DNA of 64,000 bases from Paracentrotus lividus (lineage: Eukaryota; Echinodermata; Echinoidea; Camarodonta; Echinidae), in assembly GCA_940671915.1 (NCBI GenBank), contig CALNVZ010002238.1, positions 66,901-130,900 of the forward strand, written 5' to 3'. This document shows positions 9,618 to 21,148 of this stretch, piece after piece; position 1 is the stretch's first letter, and each line of letters starts with the position of its first letter. The position numbers and the translations under genes are program-made. The notes beneath the pieces are model-generated. The model saw nothing but the letters and a program-made list of their open reading frames with translations. It did not search any database and had not been told where the DNA came from.

Positions 9618-10109
9618 TATATTTTGGTTGTCCGTCCGTCCGTCCCACTTTCTTTCTCACGATAACTTAAGAACCGTTCAACGGATCATCTTCATACTTG
9701 GTACCTGCCTGGATACTGGGGTGACAATGATCTGATTAGATTTTGGGGCCACAAGGTCAAAGGTCAACGAGGTCAATGAATAGGTTAAAAAAAAGCTTGT
9801 TTTCATGATAACTCAAGAGCCATCTCACTGATCATCTTCAAAATTGGTTCATGTGTGCATATTGGGGCTAAAATGATCTGGTCAGATTTTGAGATCACGA
9901 GGTCAAAGTTCAAAGGTCACAGAGGTCAATAAATACTTGAAAATAGCTCGTTCTCATGATAATTCATGAAGCGAAACGTTTGAAATTTTCAAAAGAATCG
10001 CAGAATTATGTGGGCTGTCACAATGTGCATATGGAATTGGCAATAATTCTTTATTATAGAGGTATTAAGTGCCCAATCAGAGGGACATTCTTTGGGACAC
10101 GCTGTATGA

Positions 10110-10400
10110 TCTCACATATCAATTAGATTACAACAACCGAACAACCCCCCCCCCCCCCCCGCTGGCGAGCAGGAGTCCGCTTTACAAAAAAAAAAGAAAA
10201 AAAAGAAAGAAAACCTTAGCCTACCCCTATAGCTAATATAAGGTACTCTTCTTGAGGGCCGAAGGCAGATTTTTCTTAAACACCCCCCCCCCCCACTCAT
10301 CGCGCGGAGCCAGCGTGACGTGAAAAAAATTTCTTGTACCTTTTTGTCCACTTTTGTAGATTTCGAACCCTCCCGTAAAAATCCTAGTTACGGGCCTGGT
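10110..10400 (-). mobile_element. hAT-like remnant with two poly-C tracts
   Basis: On the minus strand it shares the word TTTTTCACGTCACGCTGGC and an adjacent poly-G run with the element at 47010-47343, and begins GGCCCGTAACTAGGAT, a terminus style seen in many hAT-type MITEs. Two C-runs (about 10145-10160 and 10272-10284) and an A-rich stretch lie inside. It has no clean ends, so it is a remnant. Confidence 0.45.
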
Positions 10401-10450
10401 GGGGCCCTAGAGTAAATAACATGTATAATCGATATTTGCATAAACATGTA

Positions 10451-11319
10451 GGGGAGGCTGGGGTAATTATGGCCCTGGGGTAATTATGGCCCCTTTGTCT
10501 TTGAGAGCTAATAATTCTTTGCTGCATTACACAATGATAATCTAATTTTTACACATGCTTAGCTAAACTCTTCCTACCATCATATCAGAAAAATAAGCCA
10601 TTTACATGACATTGTGTGCTTAGGGGAGCCTAAAATGTACGGCAATTACAATTCTGTTCGTTGGAAAGTGGCAAGTCTGCTTTTTTATGTGGGGTGTGAT
10701 ATCATTAATTAAAATCATTTAAGATGAAATTTTGATTGAAACTGAAACAATAGGAAATTAAAAACACAACAGAAAAACTTCCACCTGAATATCTTCAATA
10801 GTAGAGCTGTAAAGGGGGATCAAATTGAAAATGTCATTTGGGGTAATTATGGCCCCCAATGCATAAACAGTGTATAAGCGCAGATAAGCGTAGATGGGGA
10901 CATTAACTTGTACGATTTTGTACATAAATATATGTATTGCATTGATTGCAAAATTTCAACATTTTGGGTGAACCAATTATTTACTAAATCATTGTCGGTG
11001 GTTGATAAGCGTATTAGGAATACCCAACAACATTTATTATACATTACCATCATTAATTAGCATAATATCTTTGAATTCATACAGTCATTACAATAGGGGC
11101 CATAAATACCCCAACCCGTGGGTTAATTATGGCCCCCAAAGTTGTTAACATAATGGTAATTAATATGCAAATGAGAAGTAGCAGGTTTATACTTTCTTTT
11201 GTATATTATAGGTATATAGATTGACTGTATTTTTACATAATTAGAATATCATTGGACTTTTCATTTAATGGTAGTAATAGGAAATGTGAAAAAGGGGCCA
11301 TAATTACCCCAGTCTCCCC
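10451..11319. mobile_element. TA-flanked TIR element with internal GGGGTAATTATGGCC repeats
   Basis: Left end GGGGAGGCTGGGGTAATTAT, matched by its complement at the right end, with TA at both sides and the palindromic surroundings ACATGTA/TACATGT. Length 869 bp, very close to the GGGGAGACC family, whose outer 6 bp it shares. The word GGGGTAATTATGGCC occurs at both termini and again near 10477, 10840, 11095 (inverted, one change) and 11118 (one change). It is non-coding. Confidence 0.8.
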
Positions 11320-11531
11320 TACATGTAGCTAAAGAAGAGAAAGAAAAATTTAACGTTTATATAAGGTCAAAATGCTATAAATTAAACAAGAAACTATTTA
11401 CAAACAGACACGTATGCACGTACCCAACAAATACGCACACACGCACACATACACACTTCACAACTCAGTTTAAGTGCAAGAAAGTATTAGAATTAAAATT
11501 GAAGGAAAATAATAATAACCTTTCAATATGC

Positions 11532-12351
11532 TTGGGCGAATCACAATTTTTCTTCAAACGAGTTGTTTCTATTGCCATGTACCAAATTTGATGTAGAAAC
11601 CAAAAATGACAATAATTTTTTTTTTTTTTTGCGTACGATGACGTCTGACGTCTCTAGAATGCAAAAAAACCAAAATGGCCGTCAAATTGGCGTATTTTGC
11701 CCGATTATCACTCTCTTTATAGGTATAAACCACTTTTATTATGTCTTGATATGGGTTTTTGGTGTCAGGAAAACAAAATCTGACCTCTTCAACATGATTA
11801 ATCCTACCTAAGTTCACTGTTAGTGTAGTTTGGTAGTTAGTTTCAATCAATATCGAGCAAAAATCGCATCATATTAAAATCACTAAATAACACCTATAAC
11901 ACATACTAGGTACATTAGGTCATGATTAAGGCGCCTTCTCCCTTCAAAGGGTGTCATTTTCCAGCATTCTTTGTTCCAAACGCCAATTTATCGGCTTTTG
12001 AATAGCTTCCCGGAATCTTAATGTTAAACATGTTAAAAGCTGAAAGCCGAATGTTTCCCGGGGTCGAACAGGAACCCGCGGGAAACTAAAGCCTTTTAAA
12101 TGGAGAAGGCGCCTAAATTGTCAGATCTGAAGTTCTTGACCATCAAACCCATATAGAAACAAAATAAAACTGGTCTATACCTATTAAGTGTGTGTTAATT
12201 GGCTAAATACACCATTTAGGTTTTTTGTACTTTGTACGTCAGACATCATCGTACACAAAAATAATTGTCATTTTTGGATTCTACATCAAATTTGACCATA
12301 GAAACAACTTGTTTGAAATAACTTCTCAGAAAAAAGTAATTATTTGCCCAA
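11532..12351. mobile_element. Fold-back element with TTGGGC ends
   Basis: Left end TTGGGCGAATCACAATTTTT, right end complementary with substitutions. The next ~100 bp of each arm are also complementary (GAGTTGTTTCTAT, AAATTTGATGTAGAA words). About 820 bp. It contains the smaller element at 11929-12114. Open frames on both strands here are mirror images caused by the inverted arms. Confidence 0.65.
11929..12114. mobile_element. Small MITE with AGGCGCCTTCTCC ends
   Basis: AGGCGCCTTCTCC and its exact complement GGAGAAGGCGCCT bound a 186-bp stretch, flanked by AT-rich sequence (TTA left, AAATT right). It sits near the centre of the surrounding fold-back element, so it may be its loop or a nested insertion. 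Confidence 0.55.
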
Positions 12352-12829
12352 CCCTACTTTCAAGTAAGTAAGTTTTTGATAACCTTTAAAGGGCCCTGAA
12401 AGTCGGAGATCGTGGGGAATGCGCGTTTTTCCTGAGCTCCATTGACTCATACACAATCGACAGTGGCTTACGCATGGGTCGGCCTACTGGGGATTAACAC
12501 TCGGACAGCACGAACATGACGAAGTTGACCGAATTCAGTCAGTAAATAGAGTCCTCAACAATTCTTAGTTTATTATAGACTCTCAACGGGTCTCTCCGTA
12601 TAAATTCAAAGAGAGGACTTGTATAATGCTCCATTTCAAAAACAAAACATAGGTTAGATTTACTTCGGAATTCTGGTTAGTTAGCCTAGCCATGAAGGAT
12701 TAACCGGATTAACTCGCCAGACGGGTTGGCGCTGAAGATTACGCAACACGCCTCAGGCTCTGATTGGAATGTTATTATTTCATCCGAGATAAGGTGATTT
12801 CCCCATGTTTTATCAATTATACGTCCCTT
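12352..12829. other. No feature recognised
   Basis: Unique-looking sequence of mixed composition between two transposon remnants. I see no gene, repeat or RNA here. Confidence 0.4.
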
Positions 12830-13193
12830 TAAGCTGGCGTCACACTGTCCCGATGTTTAGGTGCGATGGTTATACGAAGGGGTCATTTTTAGGGTTCGGG
12901 CAAAGTTTAGAAGGTTTTACGATGGCACTATGAACCACACGCGAAGGTAATATGAAGTTTACCCGAAGGACACACGAATGTCAACCGACGTCGTTTGGGC
13001 ATCGCCGGCGCGAATCCAAGATTGCCGAATTGAATACATTCTGTGGGGCTAATTGTCTTGGGACATTAGAGACTTTATTATGTTTGCGCATGGGCTAATA
13101 CGTTTCATTGAAGAAAGCATCACGTGACCTCCTTATTGTATACAAATCTCCACCAGATGCAGACCGCGGGAAATTCAATAGCTGATCAAAATA

Positions 13194-14146
13194 CACTGTC
13201 CGTCATAAAGATGGAATATTATTATTATTATTTTGTTTTTTATAATTTATTTATTTACTTATTTCGCCGCTATAGCGACATGATTTACCACGGGCTTTAA
13301 TTTCTTGAATATCTTTGTCCCTGATTTTACTTTTCGGGACAATGGCTATATTTTGAACATTCTCCAAACCCTTCACGAAGATTTTTTTTTTTTTTCAAAA
13401 AAAGTTTTGTCAACCCCCATGATGCTCATTTTTGGTCATTTTTTTCCTTCTCATTTTGGGACCCCTTTTTGGTTACCCGGCCGATCAAGCCATTGAAACA
13501 AAAAGTATGATTGGTAAAAAATCGGAATATTGTATTCAACCTTTATGCTAAAAACAAAAGAAATAAAAAAAAAACAACATTTAACCCTAAAATATTATTA
13601 TCATTTTCCCTAATTTTCTTTTTAGCCTTGATGGCAAGATTTTAAATGGTAACTATTGATGATTTTTTAATATATTTCGATTTTTATGTTTTGCTGATAT
13701 TTTACTATAAAATTTAGGGAAGATAGAAATTTTCATGGTGTAAAAATGGTTAAAATCAATGTCGAACCCCAATCAAAATAAACTTTGACCCCTCCCCTAG
13801 ACAAACGAGTAAAGCCTGTAACCACATAATTAGATTTAACTTAAAGAACAATAACAACACTACACATCAGACGTGTTTACTTGGAGTAGGACTGAGGGTG
13901 CCTTGGTGGGTCACGTAAACAAAAAGGGGCCCCAAAATAAATATAAAATGACGAAAATGGCCATCTTCTGGGGGTTGCAAACTATTTGGAAAAAAAGTCC
14001 CTACAAAGGATTGAGGGAACGTCCAAGATATAGCCGGGATCCCGAAAGAGTGAAAGCGATGACCAGCACATTCAAGAAATTCATGCCGGAGCAACATAGC
14101 ATCGTTGGAGCCAGAACAAAATATTCCACCTTAATGACGAACAGTG
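13194..14146. mobile_element. TA fold-back element copy A (CACTGTCCGTCATAAAGG family)
   Basis: Ends CACTGTCCGTCATAAAG and complement with TA on both sides, 953 bp. Left and right arms are diverged inverted copies of one another (CAAGGCCCCCTCAGTCCTAC-type words). Three more copies lie at 18246-20335, 21737-22732 and 23223-23954. A 142-residue open frame here is a by-product of the arm sequence. Confidence 0.85.
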
Positions 14147-14337
14147 TAATTCATCGAGAGCAAAACACACTGTACTGTAGAGCTATATTTCTATTGTCTT
14201 TGACTCAAATTGAAATTAAACATCCCCCCCCCCCCAAGGTATGGAGAGGCATGGGGAAGAAGACAGCTGGTAAACACAGAATTGAGAAAAGAATACTCTA
14301 ATAACATACAGCAACCAGAGACAGTTTCAGATTGATC

Positions 14338-15356
14338 CATATCAATTCTACTCCACGTGAAATGTAAATCTAACGTATAGCATTAAATCTTAACATAAAG
14401 ACGCGTCCATTATTTGGGGAGGGGAAACGCAACACTGCATTCATGAGTTTAGTGGAAATACAGCTGAGCGGCGCAGAAAATTATACGGCTCTACATAAAT
14501 GTCAACTAAACCCGCGCTGACGACGGGAAGCGAACAGTTGACAACTGCATGCAATTATTACTTAGCGTACAAAAACTCGCCTGAGAAAACTTCCTGTGGT
14601 TGAATGGTATTTGTCCGTCGATCTGTTTGAGCAAATTACTCATGGACATGAAGAAATAATTGAACTTTTATCATAGTTTTCGTAGGTAGATGCTTCAGAC
14701 CAGATTGGAGAAAAAGACATTCTGGCAAGCCTATAACACGATTGTGCTAAAGTTGTAATCAGAATCTTTATTTCACATAGATTGATGTTCCAAACGATTA
14801 TTGGTATAAATAGTGATCTTTTCACTCTTGCGAAGACGCCGTCCACATGCGATATGCATGTGATATGCGGAAATATTGACCCATCGAGTAAAGATTCTAC
14901 TGTGATAATGTTCAAAGTGACAGGACTTTTTCTTAACCAATCGAAATGAATGTACCATCTTTGGAAAGCTGAGAATTCAAGCTTTTAAAAACTGCTTGAA
15001 CAGTAAGCTGTAATATAATTATGCGTTATCCAGGAAGATGATTATGCGGCGTATGAGCTATTTTGAGAGCAAAATTGGCCATAGTGTACAGGAATTTGAT
15101 CTGACATGGCTTTCGAATTGACTCAAGTGACAGAACTTTTTCTTTTCTTTCCAATTTGTTATTCCTGTTATTAAAAAATTCAGAATCTTAGCTTACTTAA
15201 TCAAAGTGAACATTTATTTGAAAAATTTGTTTCTCGCCATAATCAAGAAAACAAATTGAAAAAACTGTGCAAAGTACAAAATGTCGATGGCCGCGTTCGC
15301 TTTGCGTAGAGTGATAGCGCTCTCTTCCCCTTAAGTTTACAACTAGAATTGATATG
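14338..15356 (+). repeat. TIR unit CATATCAATTCTA, copy 1 of a tandem pair
   Basis: Bounded by CATATCAATTCTA and its complement TAGAATTGATATG. The next unit (15374-16362) repeats it throughout in the same orientation with scattered substitutions and indels. A third, truncated copy starts at 51421. Shared words include AAAGACGCGTCCATTATTTG and GACCCATCGAGTAAAGATTC. No gene. Confidence 0.8.
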
Positions 15357-15373
15357 GGAAACAGTTCCAGTGA

Positions 15374-16362
15374 CATATCAATTCTACTCCACGTGAAATG
15401 TAAATCTAACGTATGACATTGAATCTTAACATAAAGACGCGTCCATTATTTGAGGAGGGGAACGCAACAATACATTCATGAGTTTAGTGAAATGCACGCA
15501 GCTGAAAAACAAAACCCGCGCTAACGGCGGGGAAGCGACCGATTGACAACTGCATGCAATTATTACTTAGCGCACAAAAACTCGCCTAAGAAAAACTTCC
15601 CTGTCGGTAAAATGGAATTGTCAGTCGATCCGTTCGAGGAAATTAGTCCTGGACATGAAATAAATAATTGAACTTTTATCATAGCTTTCGTAGTAGATGC
15701 TTCAGACCAGATTGGGGAAAAAGACATTTTGGCAAGCCTATAACACCATTGTGCTAAAGTTGTAATCAGAATCTTTATTTCACAATAGATTGATTTCCTA
15801 ACGATTATTGATATAAATAGTGATCTTGTCACATCTTGCGAAGACGCCGTCCACATCGATATGCATGTGATATGCGGAAATATTGACCCATCGAGTAAAG
15901 ATTCGTTTGTGATAATGTCCAAGTGACAGGACTTTTTTTTAACCAATCGAGATGAATGTACCATATTTGGAAAGCTGAGAATTCAAGCTTTTAAAAACTG
16001 CTTGATCATTAAGGTGTAATATAATTATATACGTAATCGAGGAAGATGACTATGCAGCGTATGAGCTATTTTGAGAGCAAAATTGGCCATATTGTACAGG
16101 ATTTGATCTTAGTAGGATTTTGAATTGACACAAGTGACAGGACTTTTTTTTCCCTTTGCAATAAGTTATTCCTATTTTGAAAAATTCGGACTCTTAGCGT
16201 ACTTATTCAAGTTGATCATTTCTTTGAAAAGATAGTTGCTCGCCATAATCAAGAAAACAAAGTGAAAAAACTGTGCAAAATACAAAAAGTCTACGGCCAC
16301 GTTCGCTTTGCGTAGAGTGATAGCGCCCTCTTCCCCTTAAGTTTACAACTAGAATTGATATG
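15374..16362 (+). repeat. TIR unit CATATCAATTCTA, copy 2 of the tandem pair
   Basis: Direct repeat of the unit at 14338-15356, ending with the same TAGAATTGATATG. The 17-bp spacer between the units does not recur at the other end. Minus-strand open frames in both copies translate to similar peptides only because the DNA is duplicated. Confidence 0.8.
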
Positions 16363-16589
16363 AAACCAGGGGGGGGGAGCAACAACACATATATTGTACA
16401 TTAATTTTGTTATGTTTAGAATGTCACCCAAATTACCTATTTTTCTTTTTCAGAGAAAATGAAATTTGACAATTTTGTGTCAAAATCAATTTTGTTAATG
16501 TTACTTTGGACAGATTTGAGAAAATATGTTTATTTTAGAATTTGACTTTAACGTAAATCATGGTATAATGAGAACGAATGGCAATGAAA

Positions 16590-16880
16590 TTAATGATGAT
16601 GATGGCGGTGGTGGTGGTGGTGCTGTTCACCACCCTGACAATTATCCTCGTCATCTTCATTATCATCGCGCATAATCACAACCACCACCTGCATCACCAT
16701 CGCCAACATCATCATCATCATCATCATCATCATAATCATCATCACCACTAAATTTACCAACCTACCAACTTCATACTAATCCCCATCCTCCACTAAGATA
16801 AAAAATTATTATCATCACCAACATATCTCACAACTGCCATCACCATCATGACCATCACCTTCATCAGTATCATCATGAAT
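16590..16880. repeat. (ATC)n/(ATG)n microsatellite region
   Basis: Degenerate CAT/ATC trinucleotide repeats with a GGT-GGT run at about 16605-16621 and its partner CACC nearby. It is simple sequence in the centre of the 5.1-kb fold-back element. Confidence 0.85.
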
Positions 16881-17432
16881 ATGATTGTCATAATCATCTT
16901 GTTATTATCAAGTTAACGTTAAAGTCTCAAAGATGGATGAAATGAAGCCTTTTCTGGGGAGAAAATTATTTTTGCCTTCAGCTTCGATAGAAAGGATTTT
17001 GAAATGACAAATTTCCATTTCATTTTCATTACAGGTCTCGAAAGAAATGAGATTGGAAAGATGACACTTTAAAGCTCAAACAATATACAATGATATAGAT
17101 GGGGCAAAGAATTCAAAGAGGAACACTAAATTCTTCTTCCATTCAACAAGACAATTCTGTGTCATCATACTATGCTACGATGGCTACATGATGGCATTGA
17201 GAAGGCGTCACGACATCGTGTTGCCTTCAACAGATCATCGGGCGGGTTCGCGTTTCCCTCACATTGCCTTCGCATTGCCTGCTGCGATGCTCAAACGAAG
17301 TGAACCTTCGCAACTCAATCGGGAGTTGTTTTTTTTTGGCTGCCAAAGATTTTGCCGATGCATCGGAAATTGCTGCCGAAGCCTGAAAAAACTCCACCGA
17401 TGGTCATGGTGGTTTTAAGATTGCTAATTATA

Positions 17433-17841
17433 CAGGCTGTTTCAAATACAATGGTACAGTTGGAAAACATTTTGTTTAATTATAACAATTAAAGACAATC
17501 TAATAGTATTCAATATTTCTATAAAAGGGGGAACATCAGACATTCTTTAGCATTTACTATTTAAAAAAAAACTCATTTGGTATTGTAGATCTTGAGATAT
17601 GATCACTTTTCTGTGATCAAGAAAATCTATTTTGGGCATGCTTTTCTGTGGTCTATATTTAGGTTTTGCGCATAGTGGCCACGAATTCATTGCTCCGGAA
17701 AAATAAGTGTGTGTAATATCGATCAGCTACTCTCCGCACACTTTTTTTTAAAAATGTGGTACCAAATACAGACATTATTTCACAAGATGTAATAATTTTA
17801 TTACTTTTTCCCCATTGTTCCATTCTTTTTGAAACAGTCTG
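17433..17841. mobile_element. 409-bp MITE with CAGGCTGTTTCAAA ends
   Basis: Ends CAGGCTGTTTCAAA and complement TTTGAAACAGTCTG (one change), TA on both sides (17431-17432 and 17842-17843). It interrupts the right arm of the 5.1-kb element. A mariner-like origin is likely from the TA. Confidence 0.75.
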
Positions 17842-18245
17842 TAGTACTCCAAAATGGCCCGATGCTTTTGCGATGCTTTCGTAATGCCATCGTGTTCAGA
17901 GCAAAATTTGGGTTTTTCGGCCATCGTGTGTCCATCGCTCCTAACCATCGGGAGAGTGTGACGCGGGCTTTAGAAAATAGAAAGAGTTGTATTATTTAAT
18001 GTGTACTATTTAATGTGTATGGACCAACTCCTGTCTTTCCCCACGTATCATTTCGCATCACGCTCTCCACAGTAGCAATTCGAAGGGCTAAATATCTCTC
18101 TCATGCACTCATTCAAGTCATATCATGTATTCTAACTTTCAATATCCTTCAGTCATGAACATCAGTAAAAAAGGAGCAGTCAAATAAAACAAAGATATGA
18201 AATCATATTTGTAAAGGTAAACGATTTATTTCATTTATAAATATT

Positions 18246-20335
18246 CACTGTTCGTCATAAAGGTGGAATATTTTTTTCTGGCTCAAGCAACATTATGTTG
18301 CTCCGTTATTAATTTCTTGAATGTGTTTGTCACCGCTTTCACTTTCTGGGATCCTGGGTATATCTTGGACGTTCCCTCAACCCTTCCCGGGGATTTTTCT
18401 TCAAAAAAGTTTGTCACCCCCAGAAGATGGCCATTTTCGTCATTTTTTTTTTCTTATTTTTGGGGTCCTTTTTTGTTCACGCGACCCACCAAGGCCCCCT
18501 CAGTCCTACCCCAAGGAAACACGTCTGCGGTGGAGATTTGTTATTGTTCATTAAATTAAATCTAGATTTATGGTTACAGGCTCGACTCTTTTGTCTAGTG
18601 GAGGGGTCAAAATTGATTTTGATTGGGGTTCAACATTCATTTTATTCATTTTTACACCATGGAAATTTCTATCTTCCCTAAATTGTATTGTAGAAACTCA
18701 ACCAAACATAAATCAAAATAAAATATTATCAATAATGACTATTTACAGCCTTGTCATCAAGGCTAAACGAAATTTAAGGGGAGAATGATGATATTTACAG
18801 TCTCGGCGTAGGACTTCAATTATGCCCTTTGTTCAGTGGTAAAAGCTTTTGAATTTTCAACGGCCACTAAAGCCGTGCGCTGAGGGAAGAGCAAAGATAA
18901 TCATAATTTTACGTGCCTGTTTCTCCCTTATATGTGCATTAAAATGCAAGATACTTTCAGAGAACATAAACAATGATAATATCATGGTTATAAAATGTCA
19001 TTACAAACATGTGAGTGTTCTATGAGATACGAGCATTTTTCTGTTTCAAAGGCTTCGAGAAATAGGTTTTGTATTTTTCCCGTTTGGGAATAAATGAATA
19101 TAAAAACAATTACCAAATTCATATTCTTCAAACATTACTCTCGCTCCCTCTTTATTTTTGTGTTTGGGCAATGAATAGTTTTCTATAAATCTACCTTCAA
19201 AAATACAATACTTTGCATTAAAATCTGGAAACTGCAATGGCCAATGACAATGGCAACGGTAATGACAATACGACAATGACAATGACAACGATCGGATTAG
19301 CGCATCGGTCAGTTGCGCATGCGCTCTACCGAACTTGCAATCGGTAGCGAGCGTCTCTGTTCATGGGACTACAGGTTTGCAAAACGATATTGCACTCAGT
19401 ACATGGGACTACGTCATATTACTTTTAAGGAAGGGTTGTGAATGACATTGACATCAACCTTTTCCCGACATAACCGTGGGAAAACATATTAGGAAAAGGT
19501 ATTTCGGACAGTGTTTCGAAATAAAATAATTAATCTCATACTAAAGTGTCGTTCTTGGGCAATGGTGGGAAAGATAAAAATGAATTAGTTATTTTAAAGA
19601 TTTTTTTCTTTCTTTTTGGAAAGTTTCGTTAAAGCCTAGATTAAACAATCTAAACAGAGCTTTTAACCGATATTATTTTTTTTTCATAAGTAAGAAGAAC
19701 TCTTACTAGTAAAAACAGCCGTTTGATTTGTTTCATTTGGTGGTGTTTAAAGCGAGATATCTTTGTCCAACTGAGGCACTTCTGTAGCGGTTTTGCTGTA
19801 TACAAAATTGTCTATTTTATGCAAATTCGGCAGACGGCGCGAAAGCTTTGGCGATCTTAATTGGGGTGCTACGCTTTAACTGTTTAAGGGTTAGAGGTGG
19901 TTTTTCATTTCTTTTGTTTTCAGCATAAAGATGGAATAAAATATTCCGAATTTTCCCCAATCTCGTTTTTTACTTCAACCCCTCCCCTAGACAAGAGACC
20001 TTAGCCTGTCCCCAGAAATATAGATTTAATTTAAAGAACAATATAAAACAGTACACCTCAGTCGCGTTTCCTGGGGGTAGGACTGAGGGGGGCTTGATCG
20101 GCCTGGAAAACAAAAAGGGGCCCCAAAATAAGTAAAAATGACAAAAATGGGCATCACGGGGGTTGACAAAATTTTTTGGAAAAATGTCCACGTGAAGGGT
20201 CGGGAGAATGCCCAAGATATAAGCCAGGGTCCTGAAAAGTAAAAGCAGGGACTAACATATTCAAGAAATTAAAGTCAGAGCAAAATCATGTCGCTATAGC
20301 GGCAAAAAAATATTCCACCTTTATGACGGACAGTG
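18246..20335. mobile_element. TA fold-back element copy B, interrupted
   Basis: Same termini as copy A. Left flank is TT instead of TA, right flank TA. Subtracting the insertion at 18798-19882 and its duplication gives 1001 bp, against 996 bp for copy C. The arms are inverted to each other. Confidence 0.85.
18798..19882. mobile_element. 1085-bp element with 4-bp TTTA duplication nested in copy B
   Basis: CAGT...ACTG termini with imperfect inverted repeats (ACAGTNNNNGCGTAG). TTTA lies directly on both sides (18794-18797, 19883-19886). Copy C has the unoccupied site GATATTTAAGGG (near 22278), proving a 4-bp duplication. A degenerate GACAAT repeat lies near 19240-19290. No coding frame is recognisable. 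Four-base duplications other than TTAA are uncommon (for example Chapaev or Sola types), so the superfamily is open. Confidence 0.75.
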
Positions 20336-20404
20336 TAAATGAATAAGAAATGATACGATAAAAATACAAATACAATTGACATTTGGTAACCCCCCCCCCC
20401 GCCT

Positions 20405-20710
20405 TTACCAAAAGTGGGTAAAATAAGGAACTTTGATTAACTTCCAAAGTGGATAAAATTGTGTTCTTTGATCACCTCCATTCTAAAGTGGTCAAAGTCA
20501 GGCACTCTGATCAACTCCTTTCAAAAGTGGTTAATATCAGGCACTGTGATCACCTCCCTTCAAAAGTGGTTGAAATTGGGCACTTTAATATCAATGTTTG
20601 TATAGATACAAATATAAATTAGTAAAAACAAAAATATACAAATGTTCAGTACAAATAAAAATACATTTGCCATTCGACCACCTCCCTTCCAAAGTGGTTA
20701 AAATCAAGCA
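20405..20710 (+). repeat. Tandem repeat of ~45 bp
   Basis: Units containing CTTCCAAAGTGG or CTTTCAAAAGTGG and TCAGGCACT/GATCACCTCC are repeated about six times with divergence. A single further unit occurs at about 21025-21065. The word ACATTTGCCATTCGA flanks both places, so the block has been partly duplicated around the inverted repeat at 20787-20946. Confidence 0.7.
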
Positions 20711-20786
20711 CTTTGATATCAATGTATGCATGTAATACAAATTTAAATTAGGGCGAGTCCAAGCTGTTTTACAACTCTGTCCCACG

Positions 20787-20946
20787 CGTTACTGCGAATA
20801 ATTTACCGTAACTTAATTATGAAATGATACATCTCAATTATTTTTCAAGTTTTTGGGGAGGGACCCATAGCTTTCCCCCTAACATGAAAAATAATCGAGA
20901 TGTATCATTTCATAATTAAGTTATGGTCAATTATTCGTCAGTAACG
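20787..20946. mobile_element. 160-bp near-palindromic MITE
   Basis: The left half (GTTACTGCGAATAATTT..., then AACTTAATTATGAAATGATA) returns as its complement in the right half, ending AGTAAC. The arms are about 60 bp with few mismatches. The inverted similarity continues weakly outward to about 20752 and 20974. It would fold into a stable hairpin. Confidence 0.75.
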
Positions 20947-21060
20947 GAGTTACATAGTTTGGACTTGCGCATTAGTAAAAGAAACATATACAAATGTTCA
21001 ATACAAATAAAAATACATTTGCCATTCGATCACTACCTTTCTAAGTGGTTAAAATTAAGC

Positions 21061-21148
21061 ACTTCGGCCTCGTGGACTCTCGCTATCGTGGACCATCGGC
21101 CTCGTGGGAAAAAAATCGGCCTCGTGGACCCTCGGCCTCATGGACCCT
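21061..21148 (+). repeat. Minisatellite with CGGCCTCGTGGAC units
   Basis: Five or six units of about 15 bp, consensus TCGGCCTCGTGGACCC, in a GC-rich patch within AT-rich DNA. Confidence 0.75.

Larger units (their letters stand above)
8190..10060 (+). repeat. Dispersed repeat with CCGTCCGTCCGTCC word, split by an insertion
   Basis: It begins with a hairpin (GCCTCCG ... CGGAGGC, 8190-8217), is interrupted by the element at 8224-9617, and continues with GTCCGTCCGTCCGTCC and runs of AGGTCA half-sites (AGGTCAAAGGTCA at 9754-9766 and related words near 9898-9930). Repeats of this character are common in marine invertebrate genomes. It shows no coding potential. Confidence 0.55.
12830..17973. mobile_element. 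5.1-kb fold-back element carrying nested elements
   Basis: The left end (AAGCTGGCGTCACACTGTCC at about 12831) and right end (inverted complement ending about 17973) match over ~40 bp including GCGTCACACT and TTAGGNGCGATGG. Both arms (about 12830-13190 and 17170-17973) are rich in CGAAGG and CGATGG words and resemble each other inverted. Inside lie a TA fold-back (13194-14146), two tandem units (14338-16362), an ATC microsatellite and a 409-bp MITE. No transposase is seen. Confidence 0.6.

Noticed and set aside
11563..11850. Overlapping frames on both strands
   Set aside because: Both lie in one arm of an inverted-repeat element and have no recognisable domain.
13873..14301. 142-codon open frame on + strand
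   Set aside because: It lies in the right arm of a fold-back element present in four copies; the other copies break the frame, and no domain is seen.
14640..15964. Similar minus-strand peptides in two places
   Set aside because: Explained by the tandem duplication of a non-coding unit; the frames have indels relative to each other.
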